A stretch of DNA of 39,455 nucleotides, taken from positions 1-39,455 of the forward strand of contig NZ_MKXO01000014.1 in NCBI RefSeq assembly GCF_001766415.1, read 5' to 3'. Position numbers and translations under genes: made by a program. This DNA comes from Exiguobacterium aurantiacum (GTDB taxonomy: Bacteria; Bacillota; Bacilli; Exiguobacteriales; Exiguobacteriaceae). The notes under the pieces are model-generated. The model ran no database searches. It had not been told where the DNA came from and was given only the letters and a program-made list of their open reading frames with translations. Below, piece after piece: positions 34,574 to 39,455 of this stretch. The stretch's first letter is position 1. Every line of letters starts with the position of its first letter.

Positions 34574-35413
34574 TTAATTCCCTTCCTGAAAATCCCATGT
34601 ATCATAATAAGTGGGTTCATGATAATGGATAAACCCGTTCGCTTCCGCCAAGTCTCGACTAATAGCTTCCTCTTGGTCCGAAACAGTAAGTACTGCAATC
34701 CCATACTGTTCTTGAATCACATTCATACGGTCCAACATTTCCATCGACCAAGAGTCCGATGTGATCTCCGAATAATTGAACCCCTCCCACATGAACCCGT
34801 CCACGTATGGAGCGCTCGTTCGTTCAAGCGTTTCGATTCCCCAATTTTGTACAATCGGGACCCCAGGGTAAGTCTGCTTAATCGCTTTTAAAAATGCTTC
34901 TAATCCGTTCAATTGCTCAGTCAAGTCTTCGGGATAGTCGAGGTGTACATCGTCGATATCTCCAACCGTGTCTAAAAAGATACCGTCCAAGTGTTTATTG
35001 ATGACTTGCTTTTGAATCTCGCGCATCAAAATCTTCCGAAAATGGTCCGAACTGATATCTGTCAAATAGGAATCCCATTTCGGAAAATAAATCCGCTCTC
35101 CGTCCCGGTAGAAAAAATCGTCTTGTTTCATTTGACCGATCAGTTCCCGATTCCACGTGTCCGCTTCCATCACGTTTATATAGCCGAGCACTTTCGTGCC
35201 GTTCGAACGAATCGCTTCAATCTGCTCCGGTGTATACCAAATCGGTTCGATGATCACGAGATCATACCGGGTCATATCCTCGATAATCGCCTCGGTCGGA
35301 ATGTTGTAAAAAATTTTGTACGAGCTGATTTTATCAAAATTAAATGGCGTCTTCGTGGTACATCCACCTAGCAGCAGAAGCAGCACTAAACTCGTCAACC
35401 TAAAGCGTCGCAC
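34574..35413 (-). CDS. GH114 endo-alpha-1,4-polygalactosaminidase lipoprotein (PelA hydrolase domain counterpart)
   Basis: A 279-residue secreted lipoprotein. A signal peptide with lipobox LGGC gives lipidation at C18. The TIM-barrel GH114 domain fills residues about 30-270: YDLVIIEPIWYTPEQ, KVLGYINVMEADTWN, DGIFLDTVGDIDDV (with the catalytic Asp candidates) and PIVQNWGIETL. This family cuts partly deacetylated polygalactosamine, and in Pseudomonas the same domain is the N-terminal part of PelA. Here it is a separate first gene. The start is a GTG at 35413, seven bases after GGAGG. It may trim or release Pel. It is the promoter-proximal gene of the cluster. Confidence 0.9.
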   Translation of the reverse strand: MRRFRLTSLVLLLLLGGCTTKTPFNFDKISSYKIFYNIPTEAIIEDMTRYDLVIIEPIWYTPEQIEAIRSNGTKVLGYINVMEADTWNRELIGQMKQDDFFYRDGERIYFPKWDSYLTDISSDHFRKILMREIQKQVINKHLDGIFLDTVGDIDDVHLDYPEDLTEQLNGLEAFLKAIKQTYPGVPIVQNWGIETLERTSAPYVDGFMWEGFNYSEITSDSWSMEMLDRMNVIQEQYGIAVLTVSDQEEAISRDLAEANGFIHYHEPTYYDTWDFQEGN

Positions 35414-35461
35414 ACGGACACCTCCTTGTCGCAGAATCCTTCATGGTGCAATTAGGTCCGT

Positions 35462-35471
35462 TTGACGTCAA
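35462..35471. promoter_or_regulatory. Palindrome TTGACGTCAA in the divergent pel/channel region
   Basis: The 10-bp palindrome offers a TTGACG -35-like box on both strands in the roughly 100-bp gap between the GH114 gene and the channel gene. No good -10 box lies at 17 bases on either strand, so it may be an operator instead. Nothing else regulatory is obvious in this gap. Confidence 0.25.
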
Positions 35472-35521
35472 TTGTTCAGGGAAACAACTTAGTATGACTT
35501 AGCAAAAAAGGAGAGATGAGG

Positions 35522-35917
35522 ATGAATACGATTTTACTGACGGTTGCCCTCTTATTCGTCGGACTGAACGTATATACCTTCTTCCGCCGACAGACGTACC
35601 GGCAGACCGGATTTGACGGCCGATTATTTAGCCACCTTTTCATCAGCTTGTTAGGTGTGTTGATTGGGTTTGCCTTGGTTTATTACGTGTTGTCGTGGGA
35701 CGGGGTCATTCTCGTCACGTCACTTGAGACGATGACCGCTGTCGAGCCATCATGGCAAAACCTGCTCTATTTCAGCGGCGTCACGCTTCTATCAATCGGA
35801 TTTGGTGACTTACTGCCGGTTGGGCCGGCCCGTCTGTTCGCCCTACTCGAAGCCGCAATCGGAATCTTGCTCCCGACCGCGTTTTTCGTAAAATCGATGT
35901 ACAAAAAAGAAGACTGA
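35522..35917 (+). CDS. Small ion-channel protein (Ion_trans_2, K+-channel-like)
   Basis: A 131-residue protein with three hydrophobic helices (about 3-21, 38-60 and 103-124) and a pore loop between the second and third. The filter segment TLLSIGFGDLLPVG (about 85-98) is a variant of the potassium-channel TVGYGD signature. Four subunits would form a pore. There is no RCK or other ligand domain. I use the second ATG (35522), eight bases after AAGGAG; an ATG at 35516 is too close to it. Divergent from the pel cluster. Ion selectivity is inferred from the filter only. Confidence 0.78.
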   Translation: MNTILLTVALLFVGLNVYTFFRRQTYRQTGFDGRLFSHLFISLLGVLIGFALVYYVLSWDGVILVTSLETMTAVEPSWQNLLYFSGVTLLSIGFGDLLPVGPARLFALLEAAIGILLPTAFFVKSMYKKED

Positions 35918-35930
35918 CAAGCAGTCTTCT
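35903..35930 (-). terminator. Terminator of the small reverse-strand membrane gene
   Basis: AGAAGACTG (35908-35916) pairs with CAGTCTTCT (35922-35930); on the reverse strand six T follow. It overlaps both converging stop codons and may serve both genes. Confidence 0.8.
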
Positions 35931-36081
35931 AACGTCCGGTGATAAGTAAAAACATGTTAAATGCGACGAGTCCAAGCGGAAATAAGGCCACGACAACGAT
36001 TGGCCATTTCTTCGTCCGGATGCCGACAAATAAGAGTAAACTCCCCACTAGGAGCGCGATGAACGTCGTATACGGATTCAA
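35929..36081 (-). CDS. Small two-helix membrane protein, 50 residues, TTG start
   Basis: The TTG at 36081 follows AAGGGGG at a spacing of 8, and the frame ends with TAG at 35929 inside the terminator hairpin. The product has two hydrophobic helices (about 6-20 and 27-47) split by a basic turn, IRTKKWP. The overlapping ATG (36092) opens a different frame with no membrane character, so I prefer the TTG. No family is recognised. Hydrophobic pattern, ribosome binding site and terminator together support a real gene. Confidence 0.6.
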   Translation of the reverse strand: MNPYTTFIALLVGSLLLFVGIRTKKWPIVVVALFPLGLVAFNMFLLITGR

Positions 36082-36128
36082 GCGTCATTCCCCCTTCTAT
36101 AGAGTGGGTTTCCCGACTCGGCTAAAAA

Positions 36129-36968
36129 CTAATCGTTTGAAGTCCAAAGCGTCGAAAAAGCGTCACGAATCCGCTTGGACTCGTCGTCCCGAAATGAGTT
36201 GCCACTTTTCTCCGAAACACGCCGACTGAAGACGCAGAACTGCTCGACCAACGTTTCAAACGCGGCTGCAATCGCCGCAGGATCCGCGACCGGGTATGTC
36301 CGTAAGTATGCTTGCCAAGCTTGATTTGATAAGTGGTTCACCAAAGCGTCCCCAGCTTTCCCGATATTCGAGGAAAAGCCGGTCCTATATCCGACATCCC
36401 ACGCCATCATCTGTCGGAGCATGTCTCGCATGATCGTCACGTGATCGAGCGCATACAGCAGTTGATTGCGCCTTAGTCCTTTCACGACATACAATGACAC
36501 CCACCAAAACTCGTTCCAACACGACGCATAGTCAAACGCGCTCGGGCGTTTGACTCGGTACGTCTCATCGCTCGGCACAGGACGTCCTGCCGTGTCATCT
36601 TTATCGAGCATGACGAGACTGAGCGAATCTTCCGCAATCGCCTCCTGCACGACGCGAACAGGACGAACGGTCAGATCGATCCGATGACCGGCTGCAAACT
36701 GGACGAGAAACGCAAACCGCTCGTATCTTGTTTGAGACGGTGACTCGTCCGGTGTCTGCATGATCAACACCTCGCCGAACCGATCGATCCAGGATTGATC
36801 CGTTATGAACGATGATACGTCCAGAACGAAAAACGTGACATCTACATCTTGAAACCGGTCTGGGGAGACGTGCGGATTGACGAGCGATCCGTTCAACACC
36901 ATGATTCGGATGTCTTCCCGCTCCTCCGCCAAAGCGAGTAGCTGCTCGAGCACCTGGTTATTGTTCAT
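36129..36968 (-). CDS. Aminoglycoside 6-adenylyltransferase-like protein (ANT(6)/AadK family)
   Basis: A 279-residue nucleotidyltransferase. The family motif is intact: NGS at 26-28 (NGSLVNPHV) and two metal-binding acids in FQDVDVTFFV (D41, D43). RIDLTVRPV supplies a further acid. The rest matches ANT(6) proteins such as AadK, for example CWNEFWWVSLYVVKGLRR and MLRQMMAWDVG. These enzymes adenylate streptomycin at position 6. Chromosomal relatives often confer low-level or no resistance, so activity is not assured. Coupled to the pentapeptide-repeat gene upstream by an ATGA overlap. Confidence 0.88.
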   Translation of the reverse strand: MNNNQVLEQLLALAEEREDIRIMVLNGSLVNPHVSPDRFQDVDVTFFVLDVSSFITDQSWIDRFGEVLIMQTPDESPSQTRYERFAFLVQFAAGHRIDLTVRPVRVVQEAIAEDSLSLVMLDKDDTAGRPVPSDETYRVKRPSAFDYASCWNEFWWVSLYVVKGLRRNQLLYALDHVTIMRDMLRQMMAWDVGYRTGFSSNIGKAGDALVNHLSNQAWQAYLRTYPVADPAAIAAAFETLVEQFCVFSRRVSEKSGNSFRDDESKRIRDAFSTLWTSND

Positions 36969-37567
36969 TCGACGATGGCCCCGAGCGAACGGGCGACTTG
37001 GACCGCCTGCATGACGTCGAGTTTCGTCTTTTTGAGCGTAACGTCCGTGAAATCGACCCCGTCCATGTCAGCACCTATGAAGTCGGCAGCCGTACAGTCC
37101 GCATGCTGCAGGACGGCACGTGTCAACGCAGCGTTCGTCCAGCGCGACTCCGTCAAGTCCGCCCCGTACAAATCAGCCTCTACCAGACGAACATCCGACC
37201 AATCCATTTTTCGGAGCGGTGCGTGACGCAAATTGACGAACGACCAGTCGCCCCCACGAACGGTCACGCCCTCAAACGTACACGACTCGAACGAAGAACC
37301 TGTCATCTTGCATTGATCGAACTCACTTAAAAACAAATTCGCCCCATTGAATTGACAGTTTAAAAACGAACTGCCGACGTGGCGCGATGCGTTCCATTTC
37401 GAGTCGGTAAAGTCACAGTTGATGAAGCGGCACTGCTCGGTCTCGAACTCGGTCGCGTCGATGTATGTGAACCGACAGTTCTCGAACGTCGTATGTGAAA
37501 GTTGAAGGTCACGGAGCGTCTCCTCTCGAAAATCTTCTCCCTCATAGACTGCATTTGATTGAAACAT
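36965..37567 (-). CDS. Pentapeptide-repeat protein
   Basis: A 200-residue protein built of A(D/N)LXX-like repeats, with a Cys- and Phe-rich first half (FENCRF, FINCDF, FLNCQF, FESCTF) and a more regular second half (DLYGADLTES, ADFIGADMDGVDFT). This gives a right-handed quadrilateral beta-helix. Size is near that of Qnr and McbG proteins, which protect DNA gyrase by mimicking DNA, but many pentapeptide proteins have other or unknown roles. There is no signal peptide. Start behind CAAGGAGG. First gene of a two-gene unit with the ANT(6)-like gene. Confidence 0.9.
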   Translation of the reverse strand: MFQSNAVYEGEDFREETLRDLQLSHTTFENCRFTYIDATEFETEQCRFINCDFTDSKWNASRHVGSSFLNCQFNGANLFLSEFDQCKMTGSSFESCTFEGVTVRGGDWSFVNLRHAPLRKMDWSDVRLVEADLYGADLTESRWTNAALTRAVLQHADCTAADFIGADMDGVDFTDVTLKKTKLDVMQAVQVARSLGAIVE

Positions 37568-37619
37568 GTCCTGCCTCCTTGGCGTATACTGATTGTAGTA
37601 AAAATTGGGAGTGTTGCAT

Positions 37620-38066
37620 ATGGATATCGTATTTCCGACCGATCAAGGAACGTTCAACTACCGAGTCGCCGGCATTTGGGTAAAAGACAATCACTTGTTG
37701 GTCCACCGAAACATAAATGACGACTTTTGGGCGTTACCCGGCGGTCGCGTCGCTATCGGTGAACAAGCCGAACTCGCACTCGCGCGAGAACTGAAAGAAG
37801 AACTCGCAGCCAACGTGTCCGAGACGGTGTTCGCTTTCGTCTCCGAAAACTTTTTCACGTATCTCGAACGGACGGTCCACGAGATTGGCATGTATTTTTA
37901 TGTAAAAGGTGACCTCCCGCTCCAGACCGGCGACTTCCACGGACCAGAAGGTGATCACCTCATCTATCGTTGGCAGCCGCTCGAGCAGTTACGTGAACTG
38001 ACGTTGTATCCAGAGACGCTCTATACGTTGCCCGAGGCATTGCCGCCTCATTTCATTGACCGCTGA
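37620..38066 (+). CDS. Nudix hydrolase
   Basis: A 148-residue protein whose Nudix box runs from G42 to about A63 (GRVAIGE, then REL and KEEL), with all catalytic acids in place. Nudix enzymes split a nucleoside diphosphate linked to another group. The NYRVAGIWVKDNHLLVHR start and the WALPGG block are typical of the small MutT/YtkD-like bacterial type. Substrate unknown. The ATG at 37620 follows GGGAGTG. Divergent from the pentapeptide-repeat gene. Confidence 0.9.
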   Translation: MDIVFPTDQGTFNYRVAGIWVKDNHLLVHRNINDDFWALPGGRVAIGEQAELALARELKEELAANVSETVFAFVSENFFTYLERTVHEIGMYFYVKGDLPLQTGDFHGPEGDHLIYRWQPLEQLRELTLYPETLYTLPEALPPHFIDR

Positions 38067-38081
38067 CTCAGTAGACGCGCG

Positions 38082-38759
38082 TCATAAAATCGTTTTTAGT
38101 TCGTTCAAGTCTCGAATCTCATACGTCGTCTCGACCGTTGCCGCAACCTCATCCGGGTTGTACCAACACGTATCGAGGCCGTACATGCGTCCTCCGGCGA
38201 TGTCCGCCGTCAGCGAGTCACCGACGATGAGCCCGCACTCTGGCGACACGTTCGGGACACGTTCGAACACGTAATCGAAGAACGGTTTCATCGGCTTTTG
38301 CGATCCCGTCGCGTCGGAGACGAACACGTCCTTGAAATACGGGAGCAACCCCGACGCCTCAAGCCGCTTGAACTGTGTCTCTGTCACACCGTTCGTGACG
38401 ATATAGAGCGGATACTGTTCACTGAGGGTTTGCACGAGTTCGAGTGCCCCATCGATGATGTGCACCCCGTCGTGCAAATGGTCCCGATAGCGCTGTTCGA
38501 CTTCATGCGCATCGATCGCAATCCCGAGCGTGTCGAACAGTTGCGTGTGGCGGCCCATCAAGACGTCTTCCCGTCCGACCTCACCGCGTTCAAACGCGCG
38601 CCATAGCCCGTTGTTGATCGTCACGTATTGTTGTTTTAACGGATCGGTCATCCGGACGTTATGTGAGGCGAGCAATTGCTCCAAGGCGACGTGCTCGCTC
38701 CGTTTAAAGTCTAGCAACGTATCGTCGACATCAAATAAAATAGCTTCATACCGTTTCAT
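38082..38759 (-). CDS. YjjG/YfnB-type HAD hydrolase (nucleotidase-like)
   Basis: A 225-residue HAD protein. Motif I is LFDVDDTLLDF (8-18), motif II is the Thr in IVTNGVTETQ, the conserved Lys lies in GSQKPMKPFF, and motif IV is VGDSLTADIAGG. Members of this group (YjjG in E. coli, YfnB in Bacillus) are pyrimidine 5'-nucleotidases or sugar phosphatases; the WYNPD near the end is typical. The gene converges with the Nudix gene, with a 15-base gap and no separate terminator. Confidence 0.9.
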   Translation of the reverse strand: MKRYEAILFDVDDTLLDFKRSEHVALEQLLASHNVRMTDPLKQQYVTINNGLWRAFERGEVGREDVLMGRHTQLFDTLGIAIDAHEVEQRYRDHLHDGVHIIDGALELVQTLSEQYPLYIVTNGVTETQFKRLEASGLLPYFKDVFVSDATGSQKPMKPFFDYVFERVPNVSPECGLIVGDSLTADIAGGRMYGLDTCWYNPDEVAATVETTYEIRDLNELKTIL

Positions 38760-38831
38760 AATTTGAATTACCCCTCTCTGCCTCTAATGTACAGGAACAG
38801 GCCGAGAAGTTCAAAACAAGGAGTGAGTCAC

Positions 38832-39343
38832 ATGGCTAAACGACCGATCACCAATCTCGAGTATTCAGATAAAGAACGTGAATCATTTTTCTATCTGACC
38901 GACGAGATGTTCGGCATCGATTTTCGCGGATGGTATTTGGACGGTGAATGGACCACCGATATCGCTGTTATTCGTTGACGTTCTACCGGAACATCATCTC
39001 GAACGTCAGCATGAGCCGGATGACCCTCGTGACGGACGGAACCGCTCGTGAGATGTATCAAATCGGGACGGTCATGACGGACGAGGACCGACAAGGACAA
39101 GGACTCGCCACCCGCGTCTTCAAGCACCTCTTCAAACAATATGACTCCGATGGATTGCCCTATATTTTGGCTTGTGACGAGGGCCTCGAACCATTTTATC
39201 AAAATCAGGCGAGAATACGCCCACTTCTAAACGACGCTGGCGAAGCCCTAGTGAAAGTGGGAGATGAATCGCCTTCGAACCAGGCTTGTCTTTCGATACG
39301 TCAATCGTTCGACATCGTGTTTGAACTTCCTGAAATCAGGTAA
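38832..39343 (+). pseudogene. GNAT acetyltransferase gene broken by a frameshift
   Basis: The ATG at 38832 follows AAGGAGTGAG. The frame runs LEYSDKERESFFYLTDEMFG to GEWTTDIAVIR and stops at 38978. In the -1 frame the same gene goes on from RYRCYSL at about 38957 to the stop at 39343, with the acetyl-CoA loop RQGQGLATRVFKHL and the motif LEPFYQNQ. Adding one base in the TGGACCACC stretch at 38949-38957 would join them as EWTDRYRCYSL. This is either a real one-base deletion or a sequencing error. The stop is 14 bases before the repeat at 39358. Confidence 0.82.
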
Positions 39344-39357
39344 AAAATAAGTGTCAC

Positions 39358-39455
39358 GTTCCTTGAAAACTGAAGATATAGGGTTGTGGCAGGAAGTTCG
39401 TCTGTCACGTAAAATCTTCAACGTTCACCTAGCGGATGACCGAAGTAGCGAAAAC
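39358..39455 (+). repeat. Terminal direct repeat, right copy (98 bp, cut by the window end)
   Basis: Identical to 1-98. Only 14 bases, ending GTGTCAC, separate it from the stop codon of the broken GNAT gene. It is the 5' part of the structured element whose full length is seen at 1-249. The true left edge of the element may lie a few bases upstream, because identity beyond base 1 cannot be compared. Confidence 0.97.

Noticed and set aside
1-39455. CRISPR array, prophage or plasmid backbone
   Set aside because: No regularly spaced repeats, phage structural genes, integrase, or replication and mobilisation genes were seen; content is core metabolism.

Overview
The window looks like chromosomal DNA of a low-GC Gram-positive bacterium, most likely Exiguobacterium or a close relative. 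The evidence is AAGGAGG-type ribosome binding sites, Bacillus-like cre boxes, an rbsRKDACB operon in Bacillus order, a TPP riboswitch ahead of tenA-thiM-thiD-thiE, and a Gram-positive-type pel cluster. The genus is an inference from gene content. No rRNA, tRNA, CRISPR array, prophage or complete transposase gene is visible.

Edges: the first 98 bases are repeated exactly as the last 98 bases. At the left edge this sequence starts a structured element of about 249 bp that ends in a strong hairpin followed by TTCAA, like the right end and guide-RNA (omega-RNA) region of IS200/IS605-type elements. No transposase or TnpB/IscB gene is present. The element abuts an ABC-F gene remnant on one side (250-900) and a frameshifted acetyltransferase on the other (38832-39343). 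The repeat means either that two copies of a dispersed element bound this segment or that the sequence was assembled as a circle.

Layout. 0.9-5.2 kb: a small membrane protein, a 550-bp stretch without genes, a Cof-type HAD phosphatase, a BCCT osmolyte transporter with a possible sigma-B promoter, and an Xre regulator coupled to a DUF3169 membrane protein. 5.3-8.1 kb: kynU-kynA-kynB, tryptophan to anthranilate. 8.2-12.1 kb: GT2, GtrA and YfhO, a three-component system for glycosylating cell-surface polymers. 12.0-14.5 kb: an RpiR-type regulator divergent from a GH4 6-phospho-glucosidase. 14.6-20.3 kb: the complete ribose operon, with an RbsR-type palindrome inside the promoter spacer and a perfect cre box just downstream. 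20.4-24.5 kb: a GNAT, a DUF4385 protein, an OsmC protein, a membrane-anchored diguanylate cyclase and an atypical SDR. 24.5-27.6 kb: the thiamine salvage operon under a TPP riboswitch and an attenuator. 27.6-35.4 kb: a six-gene pel exopolysaccharide cluster (GH114 hydrolase lipoprotein, PelD, PelE, DUF2194 deacetylase-like protein, PelF, PelG). 35.5-39.3 kb: a small K+-channel-like protein, a TTG-started 50-residue membrane protein, a coupled pentapeptide-repeat and ANT(6)-like pair, a Nudix hydrolase, a YjjG-type HAD and the broken GNAT.

The parts most likely to repay follow-up are the repeated omega-RNA-like element at the edges and the c-di-GMP/Pel module. PelD keeps the RxxD c-di-GMP site but has lost GGDEF. 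A diguanylate cyclase without an RxxD inhibitory site lies 4 kb beyond the end of pelG. The rest is well-ordered metabolic and surface-biology gene content with compact, translationally coupled operons.
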